Below are positions 1 to 8,279 of a stretch of 64,000 nt of DNA, piece by piece (the first letter of the stretch is position 1; every line of letters starts with the position of its first letter). The translations under genes were made by a program, and so were the position numbers. The stretch covers positions 265,274-329,273 of the forward strand of contig JACRCQ010000042.1 of the NCBI GenBank assembly GCA_016218915.1, read 5' to 3'. This DNA comes from Deltaproteobacteria bacterium (GTDB lineage Bacteria; Myxococcota_A; Polyangia; Polyangiales; Polyangiaceae). Under the pieces are notes generated by a model. That model was not told the DNA's origin. It did no database searches and saw nothing but the letters and a program-made list of their open reading frames with translations.

Positions 1-1
1 T

Positions 2-1381
2 GTGCCGGCAGGGGAGTACCAGACGTTCCAGATCGGCAATCTGCCGGCTCGTTCGAGCAGCAAGCCGCTGGTGATCACCAACATCGACGGCCAGGTGAAG
101 ATCGGACCAAACCTGGGAGGGAACTACATCTGGTCCATGGGGGGCGGTTCGGGCTGGGTGCTCACAGGTCGCTACGACCCGGACTCCAAGACCGGGGACG
201 CAGGTTTTCCCGGGCATCGGTGCGGAGCCTATGCCGACTCGCGGGGCAAGTACGGCTTCATCAGCGATGACGCGCTCGACAAGTCAGGGCCCTATCTGCA
301 CATGGGTCTTTCGGTCGGCGATGCGACCGACTTCGAGATCGAATACATCGAAGTGACCCGCTCCGGGTTCGCCGGGATTCGATTGCTCAACAAGCGCGAA
401 GCCAATGAGCCGGAGAAGCCGATGGCGAACGTGCGCGTCCACGACACCTACGTCCACGACGTCGCCGCAGAAGGGTTCTACTTCGGCTGGACGGGGAATC
501 CCCCCTCGAATCCGATGCCCGGGCTACAGGTCTACAACAACCGGCTCATCAGGACAGGGAACGAGGCGCTGCAGATCCAGCAGCTGGGTGAGGCGTCGCA
601 TGTGCACCACAACGTGATGGCGTTTGCTGCGCTGCACTGGCTCGACAACGATCTCGGTGCCTACCAGGACAACAACGCGCAGGTGCAGACGCGCGCAGGC
701 ACCATCCTCGTGGAGAAGAACATATTCCTTGGCGGCGCTGGCACGCTGCTCAGCTTCTTCAGCGGCCCTGAAGCGGGAGACGCGGGCCGCAGCGTGACCT
801 TCCAGGACAACTACTTTGCAGAGAGCTCGGATCTGGCCGGGTACCTCAACGGCACCTCGGGCGCGGACTCGTCGTACACTTTCAAGGGCAACACGCTCAC
901 CGGCATCGTGTTCGGCTACGACAAGGTCGATCCCGGCGCAACGCCGCCCAACTCCGCCTTCGGGGTCAACCCCAAGTTCGCCTCCCCGGTATTGTTCGAG
1001 GGCAATACGTGGGACTTCGATCTGCCGGTCCTGCCGGGCATCGCAGGGACCGATGGCACGTCGGGCCTGCTCACCGCCAAGGGCAACACGAAGGGAGCGG
1101 TTGTGCCGATCGCGTTCGTCAACTCCGGATACCCGGCAGGGGCGCCCATCCGAGCGCTCACGATCTGGAGCGCGATGGCAACGCGGGTTCCGGGAAGCCC
1201 GGTGATTCACTACAAGCCGGGGGACGTGGTGATGGACGACGCGGAGCTGTACCGCTGCACGGCTGACAGCGAGAGCGAGCCGCCCAGGAGCACGCCGTCG
1301 AAGTGGGAGAAGCTGCCTCTTCCTGCAGACGATGTCCGCGTGGTGATCGGATCGCCCTACGAGACGATGGGGGTACAGTGA
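2..1381 (+). CDS. Right-handed parallel beta-helix protein, 5' end outside the window
   Basis: The reading frame is already open at the left edge, so the N-terminus and any signal peptide are missing; 459 residues are visible. They contain short, irregular beta-coil turns rich in Asn, Gly and Asp typical of pectate-lyase-like/NosD-like parallel beta-helix proteins (for example turns reading VRVHDTYVHDVAAEGF, LQVYNNRLIRTGNEALQ and SHVHHNVMAF). The closing region (about residues 370-459) is not obviously helical and ends in a small Trp/Cys-containing segment. Family members are exported polysaccharide-binding or lyase proteins; no catalytic residues can be assigned here. It belongs to the group of beta-helix genes at 3019, 4862, 8280 and 26489. 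No MYXO-CTERM tail is present. Fold call good, substrate unknown. Confidence 0.75.
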   Translation: MPAGEYQTFQIGNLPARSSSKPLVITNIDGQVKIGPNLGGNYIWSMGGGSGWVLTGRYDPDSKTGDAGFPGHRCGAYADSRGKYGFISDDALDKSGPYLHMGLSVGDATDFEIEYIEVTRSGFAGIRLLNKREANEPEKPMANVRVHDTYVHDVAAEGFYFGWTGNPPSNPMPGLQVYNNRLIRTGNEALQIQQLGEASHVHHNVMAFAALHWLDNDLGAYQDNNAQVQTRAGTILVEKNIFLGGAGTLLSFFSGPEAGDAGRSVTFQDNYFAESSDLAGYLNGTSGADSSYTFKGNTLTGIVFGYDKVDPGATPPNSAFGVNPKFASPVLFEGNTWDFDLPVLPGIAGTDGTSGLLTAKGNTKGAVVPIAFVNSGYPAGAPIRALTIWSAMATRVPGSPVIHYKPGDVVMDDAELYRCTADSESEPPRSTPSKWEKLPLPADDVRVVIGSPYETMGVQ

Positions 1382-1499
1382 AGGAGCGGCCCTCTCGACC
1401 CCCGGCTGGCTCCCATCGGTTCCAGCTGCGCGCCGCAGAGGATCGCGCGCGAGGGCTGACGAGCACGATGCTCTACGTCGCGAATGGTGTAGAGTCCCC

Positions 1500-2867
1500 G
1501 TGGATCCCATGGTCACCACGCACTGGCTGCCGGAGTGTCTCGCAGCGGCCCTCTGGGCTGCTTGCTCGGCCGGCTGCGTCGTTCCCCATCGCCCTGCGGA
1601 GCTCCCCGCGCGCGGAGATGCCTGGGTTGCGGTGTTGAGCGGCGAGATGCCAGATGCGATCCAGCAGGTCGCGCGCCACGCCTGGATTGTCGCCAGCGTC
1701 CCGGGCGAGAGCCGCTTTCGCCGCTGGGAGCTCCTGGGCCGACCGGAGCGATCGAGCACCGGCGACCCGTTCCGGTACTTCGGGGAGGGCGATGTTGCTG
1801 TCCACGGCATCGTGCGCATGGACACGAGCTCGTTGCTCCGCATCGCGCGCTGTCTCGACGAAGAAGTCGTCCGGTACGATGAGCGTCATCCTACCTACTT
1901 CCCGATTCCTGGACCGAACAGCAACACGTTCGTGGCCGAGGCGCTGCGCAATTGCAGTATCCACGTCGAGCTTCCGGCGACCGCGATCGGTAGAGACTAC
2001 CGCGGGGTCCTCGGCGCTGGCGTGACCGAGGCAGGCACGGGCGTGCAGATCGAGTCGTGGATCGCGGGGCTGCGCCTCGGGCTTCGGGAAGGGGTCGAGG
2101 TGCACGTGGCATCCTTGGCTCTCGGCGTGCACGTGTGGCCCCCTGGCATCACGGTACCGGTCAATCCGGGTCGGATCGGGATCGATCTCGATGGCCGCGC
2201 GAATGACGAGCAGCTCGGGCATCGGCGCGGTGACGATTCGGATGACGGATGGGAAGGAAAGCGCGTTCGCGATCGGAAGTACGGACTCGGCGCAGCGCAG
2301 ATGTTCGCGCGCGGCGCCCGTGTCGCGCACCCTGAGGATGCGGGCGGGCTTGCGGAGCGCTGGACCGTCGGGCTGTCCGGTCGGGCACTCTACGGCACCC
2401 GTCTCGGTTGGGGGTTCGGTGGAGACCTCGAGCTTGGCGCCGGCGCTCCGGCCAGCTTCGCGTGGGCTGCGCACCTGTACCCAGCCGGGCTCGGCTACAT
2501 GATCGGTCCCACAGGATACATCGGAGCGTTCGCAGGCGTCGGCGGATCAGGCGTGACCGGGAAGGTTCCCAACGCTCTCGATCTTCCCATGGAGCTGAGG
2601 CTCGAGCTCGACGGCGGCACCCGAACGCGGTTCGGCTTTCGCGCGGCCGCCATCTGGATCCCGTTCGAGAGCGTGCGTCAGGGAGGTTCAGTGCTTCCGT
2701 TCGCGGACGAGCTTGTCCTGGGCACGTTCGTGAGGGTCGGGAAGACCCGCCTTCGCTACGGCGATGCGATGGGAAAGGGTTGGTTCCTGGGCTTGGACCG
2801 TCACGAGGTCATGGGTTCGTTCTGGCTCGGGCTCACCTGGGGCGTGGAGGCCGACTTCGGCGGGTAA
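1500..2867 (+). CDS. DUF3750-like exported protein with C-terminal barrel-like region
   Basis: A 455-residue protein in two parts. Residues about 45-175 resemble DUF3750: the segment contains GPNSNTFVAEALR and LPATAIGRDYRG, which I recognise as the conserved core of that family. The C-terminal half (about 260-455) has alternating hydrophobic/polar strands with Gly and aromatic residues, suggestive of a small outer-membrane barrel or beta-sandwich. The N-terminus carries a hydrophobic stretch ending in CSAGC, a weak lipobox. The listed start is GTG; an in-frame ATG at 1509 is an alternative. TAGAGT at 1490-1495 could be a -10 box giving a very short leader. Function of DUF3750 is not known to me; the barrel assignment is an inference from sequence texture. 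Confidence 0.7.
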   Translation: MDPMVTTHWLPECLAAALWAACSAGCVVPHRPAELPARGDAWVAVLSGEMPDAIQQVARHAWIVASVPGESRFRRWELLGRPERSSTGDPFRYFGEGDVAVHGIVRMDTSSLLRIARCLDEEVVRYDERHPTYFPIPGPNSNTFVAEALRNCSIHVELPATAIGRDYRGVLGAGVTEAGTGVQIESWIAGLRLGLREGVEVHVASLALGVHVWPPGITVPVNPGRIGIDLDGRANDEQLGHRRGDDSDDGWEGKRVRDRKYGLGAAQMFARGARVAHPEDAGGLAERWTVGLSGRALYGTRLGWGFGGDLELGAGAPASFAWAAHLYPAGLGYMIGPTGYIGAFAGVGGSGVTGKVPNALDLPMELRLELDGGTRTRFGFRAAAIWIPFESVRQGGSVLPFADELVLGTFVRVGKTRLRYGDAMGKGWFLGLDRHEVMGSFWLGLTWGVEADFGG

Positions 2868-3018
2868 GCTTGCGGACGGCGGAAAGTACGTGTCTTCGCG
2901 GCCCGTGATTTAAGTCCCTTCGCCCACACCTTAAGGGGCACGCGCCTGCTGCCTGGAAGACCGTACAGGTTGGGATTCCCATGGCCCCACCTGGTCGTGC
3001 AAGGCGAAGGAGGACCGC

Positions 3019-4917
3019 ATGTCATGGTCGGCTCGGCACCTGTTGACGGCATTGGCGAGCCTCTCCTTGCTCCTGGTCGCTGCACAGGCGCAAGCAGCGA
3101 CCTACTACGTGAGGGCGGATGGCGACGACACCAAGAGCGGAGCCGACGAAGCCAACGCCTGGGGGACGATTGCACATGCTGCGAGCGTCGCGATCGCGGG
3201 CGACACGGTGTACATCAAGGCTGGGCTCTACCATGCCGATTACGTCCTGGTGAAGAACTCAGGCACCGAGCAGGCGCCGATCGTGTTCCAGGGGTACAAG
3301 GACACGCCAGGGGAGGTGGTCGACCCCCAATACACGCCAGGGCAGCCGCTGAACTCCGCGCTGATTCCGGTACTCGAAGGAGAGATGTCAACCGAGAACG
3401 CGAAGCTCATCGGATTCGACATCCCCAACAGGAGCTACGTCGAAGTCCGCTACATCGGCGTGACCCGGTACAACCTGGGCATCTTCCCGTCATCGTCGCA
3501 GCACGTGACGCTCGACGGCGTCTACTCGATCTACAACGGCCCTACGGAGGGCCGGTCCATCATGTTCCGCAACTGCGACTACTGCACCCTCAAGAACAGC
3601 GTTGCCGCCGATGGCTGGGCCGCCAACATCCACATCTGGAAGAGCATCGGCAGCGTGGTGGAGAACACCAGAAGCTACGCGACGTTCGTGGATCCGGCGG
3701 ACAACGGTACGGACTACCACATCGTCATCGCTGACAGCCAGGGCATCACAGTCAAGGATTGCTCCGCCGAGAATCTGCACGCCGACGTCGAGGGCTCGCA
3801 TCGGGGCCATGGGATCGGAATCAAGGACTACTACAACAACGGAAGCTACCCCAACCCGCACTCCGAGGGGAACCAGATCATCAACTGCGTGGGGCGCGAC
3901 CTCGGAGAGTACTTCTACGTGGCGCACGAGGCCCACCACAACACGTTCATCGGCTGCTCGGCCTTCGGCGACTATCGCAAGGTCACCTGGACTGCCTGGA
4001 TGTCCACGATCATCCTTCGCGACGGTGCCCATGACAACAAGTTCGTCGGCTTCTACGGGGAAGGCTCGCACTCGGGCGTCATCCTGGAAGACTCCGACGA
4101 GGGGCCGCCGGACCAGATCGTCTCCAACAATCTCTTCGTCAACAGCGTGTTCTACGACATGAGGAAGGGCATCGAGCTGTGGAACGCCGACGACAACACC
4201 TTCCAGAACTGCGTGTTCGACACCACCGGGGCCTGGGCCTTCGTCCGATTCCCCTTTGACCGGGTGGGGCACGGCAACAGCTGTCGCAACTCGATTGTCG
4301 TCAATGTCCCAGGCCAGCTCTATCTTGCCGACAACGGAAGCACCGAGGCATTCCCCTTCACGTACTCGGACTTCTCGAAGAACAGCTTTGCCATGCCTGC
4401 AGGGGAAGGCAACCTGGACCAGGACCCGCTATTCGCCAATCCCGCGAAGAAGGACTACCACGTGAAGTCGCAGCAGGGACGCTGGGACGGGGCGACCTCA
4501 TCCTGGGTGAAAGACGCTGAGAGCAGCCCTTGCATCGATACAGGCAGCCCTGTGGACGACTACTCGGCAGAGCCGTGTCCCAACGGCGCCAGGATCAACA
4601 TGGGCGCCTATGGCAACACTGCCCAGGCATCCATGAGCTCCAGCACGGCAGCCTGCGTCAACAACGGAGGCTCGGCCGGCGCAGCCGGATCCGGCGGCAA
4701 CGTGGGTCCTGCGGGCGCGGGCGGTAGCCACGCCGGCTCGGCCGGGGTCGGAGGATCGAGCTGCGGCTGCAGATCCGCATCCAGGCGCGGCAGCTCTCTT
4801 TCTGCGATGCTCGTTGTCGTTGGAGCCGCCTTGCTGCGCCGAAGGCGATCGGCCCGTGCTGTCAGTCTGCAACGAGCACCCGTGACCGGAACGGCTCGAG
4901 GGCCAGGCTTCCGGTGA
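3019..4917 (+). CDS. Secreted beta-helix protein with MYXO-CTERM tail
   Basis: This 632-residue protein has a classical signal peptide (MSWSARHLL then a hydrophobic run, probable cut after AQAQA). It opens with the motif TYYVRADGDDTKSG found at the start of many DUF1565/NosD-like parallel beta-helix proteins, and continues with Asn-rich helix turns to about residue 500. A Gly/Ala/Ser linker (about 550-578) leads to a MYXO-CTERM tail: Cys582 and Cys584, a hydrophobic helix around 595-607 and an RRRR cluster. Unusually, 22 residues follow the Arg cluster, where the tail normally ends. A strong Shine-Dalgarno (GAAGGAGG) precedes the ATG. The 3' end overlaps the convergent gene at 4862 by 56 bp. 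Probably a surface-anchored or released carbohydrate-active protein. Confidence 0.85.
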   Translation: MSWSARHLLTALASLSLLLVAAQAQAATYYVRADGDDTKSGADEANAWGTIAHAASVAIAGDTVYIKAGLYHADYVLVKNSGTEQAPIVFQGYKDTPGEVVDPQYTPGQPLNSALIPVLEGEMSTENAKLIGFDIPNRSYVEVRYIGVTRYNLGIFPSSSQHVTLDGVYSIYNGPTEGRSIMFRNCDYCTLKNSVAADGWAANIHIWKSIGSVVENTRSYATFVDPADNGTDYHIVIADSQGITVKDCSAENLHADVEGSHRGHGIGIKDYYNNGSYPNPHSEGNQIINCVGRDLGEYFYVAHEAHHNTFIGCSAFGDYRKVTWTAWMSTIILRDGAHDNKFVGFYGEGSHSGVILEDSDEGPPDQIVSNNLFVNSVFYDMRKGIELWNADDNTFQNCVFDTTGAWAFVRFPFDRVGHGNSCRNSIVVNVPGQLYLADNGSTEAFPFTYSDFSKNSFAMPAGEGNLDQDPLFANPAKKDYHVKSQQGRWDGATSSWVKDAESSPCIDTGSPVDDYSAEPCPNGARINMGAYGNTAQASMSSSTAACVNNGGSAGAAGSGGNVGPAGAGGSHAGSAGVGGSSCGCRSASRRGSSLSAMLVVVGAALLRRRRSARAVSLQRAPVTGTARGPGFR

Positions 4918-7120
4918 CCGGTTTCTGGTCGAGATCCTTGTAGCTCTTGGAGAGCGTGACCGTCGTGGCGGACGCGGTGTCGTTGATGAACACCTCGGCT
5001 CGCGGGGTTGCGCCGCTCTCCTGGTACCAGGCCGCCTTGGAGCTGGCGTCCTGGCCGCTCGACGATTGCCATGCAGCCAGGGTCATGCTGCTGCCCACGT
5101 CGATGCACGCTTCTGCAAAGGGGTTGAAGAAGTAGTTGGAGTCTGACCCGGTCACCTGGCCAGGAGCGGCAGAGAGGCAGGCCGACTTGGCGCTGAGCGA
5201 GAAGAGCACGTTGTGGGTCAGGCCGCTGAGCTTCGCCTGGGCTCCGGTGACCACCACGTGCCCGCGTACCGCCGCGAAGACCGTGTTGTCCTGAAGCGTT
5301 CCGGTCGAATCCTGCAGCAGGATTCCGGCTCCGGTCACGCGCGCGACCGTGTTGCCCGACGCAACGATGTCTCGCGAGTTGTGATCGATGTAGAGCCCGA
5401 AGCCGAACTCCTCCTCGAACGCTGTGGCGTCGCCTTCGGTCACTCCCCGGATGTCCGACAAGACATTGTCCGTGAGGGTCACATCGTGCACCGCAGTGCT
5501 CGACAGGCTGTCTCCGCCGAACAAGCGCACGCCGCCGCAATCGCCCTTGGTCGCGCAGGCGTTGCGGATGGCGTTCTGCTCGATCGCAATCGAGGAGCCG
5601 AAGACGTCGAACCCGCAGTATCCCGTGGTATCGACCACATTGCCGCGGAAGGTGCTGGAATGCGAGGAGAGCGCGGGCTGGTCCACGACCACGTGGATGC
5701 CGCCGCCGTGCTCGGTGCAGTTGTCCCCCTCGTAGTCGCACCCGAGCCCGCTCCGGTTCAGGTTCTTGAGAAGGCCGATGTTGCGGATCACGTTGTCCTG
5801 GAACGTCGCTCGGTACGCGTAGGTATGAATCCCGAAGTGGTTCGCACCGTCGACCACGTTGCCTGATACCACGATGTCGTGGCCACCTCTCCACCCGCTC
5901 TGCTCCCCTGCGTTCCAGACCCAGGTTGCAAGGCTGATTCCAATGCCCTCGACGTCCTTGACCTTGTTGCAGCGGATCACGACGTTCGAGTGGTCGTCCT
6001 TCTCCAGGTTCACAGGCAGCGTGATCCCGTTTGCGAAGCTGTTCTTCACCGAGAGATTTTCGACCACGACCCAGGTGATGTGCTCCTTGAGGTTGTTGCC
6101 GAGCACCACCGGACCGGTGTACGGGGTCTCGTCGGGCTTCTCGAGATCCGCGGGCAGCACCGATCCTTCGATGGATGAGGGAGCCGTGGCGCTGAACAGG
6201 TAGACCTTGCTCGCGGCTTCGTCGTAGTACCATTCCCCTTCCTGATCGAGCGTCGCGCGGTGATGGGTCAGATGGTATCCCCACCCGTGGCTGCTGGCAT
6301 TCGCCGGGCCGCATCCGTCCCAGCAGCTCAGGCCGCTGTTGAGGGTGAGCGACTTGCTCGAAGAGCCGACGACCTTCCTGTTGAGCAGAAGCCAGCGGAT
6401 GGTCTTGGCCCGAAGGACTGCGCCGGTCCAATCGACGTCAGGGAGCTCGTTGTCCTGCAAGGTGGTCGGCGCGGGCGCTCCATCGATGTACGAGTAACCC
6501 GCCTTGCCATAGGCCGGGTCCTGCATGTTGGGCCAGCGACCCAGAGAAAGCCGCTCTTCGCCCCGGAACAGCTGGTTGATGCCTTTGGGGAAGCGGCCGG
6601 CATTGTCTCCTGCATTGAGGTCCGCGACGTAGACGCTTCCGGAGTCAGGGGTCCATCCGGTGATGGGCAGGGAGCCGGACAGCACGGGTGGATTGGAGCA
6701 TGCGGGCGGATAGGAGCCGACAATCAGGTGATTGCACTCGGAGCCGGACCTGGTGACGGTGAGCGTCTCGGCCTGCCACGTGTCCCCGCACTTGAGCAGA
6801 ATGCGGTCCCCTGGGCCAGCTTGGAGCTTGCTCGCAGCCGCCAGCGTCTTGAGCGGCTTGGCTTCGCTCAGGCCGTCGTTCGTGTCGTCGCCCGCGGTCG
6901 AAACGTACCACGTCTTTCCCGCGACCGTCTTGGAAGCGCAGCTGTCGGGCTCCTGGAAGGCCTTGGCACAGGAGGCGACAGTGACCGGCGGGCTCGCGTC
7001 GGCAGAGCCATCGACTCCCGGGCTTCCTGCACCGCCGCCAGGCGACGCACCGGTGTCATCGCTGCCGCACCCTGTCGAGAGCAGTGCGAAAGACAAGAAG
7101 AAGCGCATCATGCGAGTCAT
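4862..7120 (-). CDS. Large beta-helix lipoprotein
   Basis: A 752-residue protein with a lipoprotein signal (MTRMMRFFLSFALLSTGC; lipobox LSTGC), a Gly/Ala/Asp-rich linker, then TWYVSTAGDDTNDGLS, the opening motif of DUF1565-like parallel beta-helix proteins. Helix turns rich in Asn and Val run through most of the chain, with repeated Cys residues that may form disulfides. It is clearly related to the neighbour at 8280: both have the same opening, the same PGD turn, and a GEW(Y/F)YD segment. The start ATG sits 6 nt after TATCCT (7127-7132), a leaderless-type arrangement. Its stop lies inside the 3' end of the convergent gene at 3019. A polysaccharide lyase or binding role is plausible but no active site is identified. 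Confidence 0.85.
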   Translation of the reverse strand: MTRMMRFFLSFALLSTGCGSDDTGASPGGGAGSPGVDGSADASPPVTVASCAKAFQEPDSCASKTVAGKTWYVSTAGDDTNDGLSEAKPLKTLAAASKLQAGPGDRILLKCGDTWQAETLTVTRSGSECNHLIVGSYPPACSNPPVLSGSLPITGWTPDSGSVYVADLNAGDNAGRFPKGINQLFRGEERLSLGRWPNMQDPAYGKAGYSYIDGAPAPTTLQDNELPDVDWTGAVLRAKTIRWLLLNRKVVGSSSKSLTLNSGLSCWDGCGPANASSHGWGYHLTHHRATLDQEGEWYYDEAASKVYLFSATAPSSIEGSVLPADLEKPDETPYTGPVVLGNNLKEHITWVVVENLSVKNSFANGITLPVNLEKDDHSNVVIRCNKVKDVEGIGISLATWVWNAGEQSGWRGGHDIVVSGNVVDGANHFGIHTYAYRATFQDNVIRNIGLLKNLNRSGLGCDYEGDNCTEHGGGIHVVVDQPALSSHSSTFRGNVVDTTGYCGFDVFGSSIAIEQNAIRNACATKGDCGGVRLFGGDSLSSTAVHDVTLTDNVLSDIRGVTEGDATAFEEEFGFGLYIDHNSRDIVASGNTVARVTGAGILLQDSTGTLQDNTVFAAVRGHVVVTGAQAKLSGLTHNVLFSLSAKSACLSAAPGQVTGSDSNYFFNPFAEACIDVGSSMTLAAWQSSSGQDASSKAAWYQESGATPRAEVFINDTASATTVTLSKSYKDLDQKPVTGSLALEPFRSRVLVAD

Positions 7121-7126
7121 GTCGCG

Positions 7127-7132
7127 AGGATA
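7127..7132 (-). promoter_or_regulatory. -10 box (TATCCT) for the 4862-7120 gene
   Basis: TATCCT ends 6 nt before the ATG at 7120, so transcription would start on the start codon itself. TAGACT lies 17 nt upstream as a possible -35. No Shine-Dalgarno is visible. Confidence 0.5.
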
Positions 7133-7176
7133 CCGACGGGCGAGCAGGCAGTCTACTGGCAGTCCTGCGGGAACAA

Positions 7177-8211
7177 TTAATTCTCCGGCGCCGGGAGCCG
7201 AATCACGCGGCCACGCGCAGGGTCGCCTTTGGACTCGACAGTAACGATCGCGTCAGCGCCGAGACGCCCTACCCACATGCCGGATGGAGCTGGCGGCTTC
7301 AGCTGCACTCCACGCAGCGCAGTCGGATCGAAGTGCATCACGAGGTCGCTGTCCCCGGTCTCCGTGTCCGTTCCGTCGATCAGAATGCGATGGCCGAGCA
7401 CCACGCCCGAATAGCTCGAAGAGAATCCGTCCGCGAGATTGACCGTCGAGAGCGTGTACAGCCCGGGCCATGCGTGGGTGCGCAGGGCGTCGGACTCCAC
7501 CATATGCACGCGCGCCCCATCCGACGAGAACCCCACGAAGCCTGCGGATTCAGCGCCTTGGTCGAGAGCCGTGGGTATCGCCACAGGTGGACCGTCGGTG
7601 AAGCCCACGACCCGCGCGAACGTGCCGTCCTGCCCGCACGCTGCCAGCAGGAGCACCGCATCATCCTGTGGGTGCACATGCAGCTCGTGGAAGGATGGGG
7701 GCGGAAAGGGCTCGCTCTCGACGACCCCGACGAGCGCATGGGTGCGAGCGTCGACGAGCATCAGCGCGGTTTGCGTCCCGTTTTCCGCGGAGATCCAAAG
7801 CCGTGCACCGCTCCGATCGAATGCCAAAGCGTGCGCCGTGAAGTCGCCACCGGTGAGCTCGTCAACGCGTGATCGCCGCTGCTCCCCCTGGGGATCGAGC
7901 GTGACCAGGACGCTCTTGCCCTCTACGACGCCGGTGACTGCGAGCAGCTCCGAGCTGAGAGAGAACCCGTGGATCCCGGCTTCTGCGCCGCGGTGACCAG
8001 CTGCTGGCGCCGGCTTTCCAGGCAGGACGAGCCCTTGCGGCAGACGGAACGTGGGTCCGTGCTCGATCCGCGCACCATCGAGGACCCGGGTGGAGATTTC
8101 GTTTTCAGACGAGGCAAACGCGAACCGGGTACGGCTCACGTTGATCGCGACCCACGGCCAGGCCAGGTGCTTGTGAACAACGTCGAACACGCCGATCTCT
8201 TCAAAGCGCAT
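7177..8211 (-). CDS. Predicted beta-propeller protein, probably cytoplasmic
   Basis: A 344-residue protein without signal peptide or membrane segment. Its texture is that of a WD40/YVTN-like propeller: repeated beta-rich blocks of about 40-45 residues with patterns such as AHALAFDRSGARLWISAENG and SAGFVGFSSDGARVHMVES (SDG/RSG turns followed by hydrophobic strands). It probably reports or scaffolds rather than catalyses; no catalytic motif is visible. It stands alone between two beta-helix genes on the same strand. A promoter with TGGACA and TAGAGT boxes separated by 18 bp ends 6 nt before the ATG, which supports this start. Exact family not recognised. Confidence 0.65.
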   Translation of the reverse strand: MRFEEIGVFDVVHKHLAWPWVAINVSRTRFAFASSENEISTRVLDGARIEHGPTFRLPQGLVLPGKPAPAAGHRGAEAGIHGFSLSSELLAVTGVVEGKSVLVTLDPQGEQRRSRVDELTGGDFTAHALAFDRSGARLWISAENGTQTALMLVDARTHALVGVVESEPFPPPSFHELHVHPQDDAVLLLAACGQDGTFARVVGFTDGPPVAIPTALDQGAESAGFVGFSSDGARVHMVESDALRTHAWPGLYTLSTVNLADGFSSSYSGVVLGHRILIDGTDTETGDSDLVMHFDPTALRGVQLKPPAPSGMWVGRLGADAIVTVESKGDPARGRVIRLPAPEN

Positions 8212-8217
8212 CAGGAC

Positions 8218-8247
8218 ACTCTAGTGCATTGCTTCCAGGGGTGTCCA
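8218..8247 (-). promoter_or_regulatory. Leaderless-type promoter of the propeller gene
   Basis: On the minus strand TGGACA (8242-8247) and TAGAGT (8218-8223) are separated by 18 bp, and TAGAGT is followed by 6 nt and the ATG at 8211. Both boxes fit a housekeeping sigma factor. Confidence 0.55.
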
Positions 8248-8279
8248 TGGCGCATCCCGCTGCCGGGCGGCCAGGGAGC

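Noticed and set aside
524..1843. 439-codon minus-strand open frame
   Set aside because: Runs across the end of one real gene and the start of the next on the other strand; Arg/Ala shadow composition and no domain.
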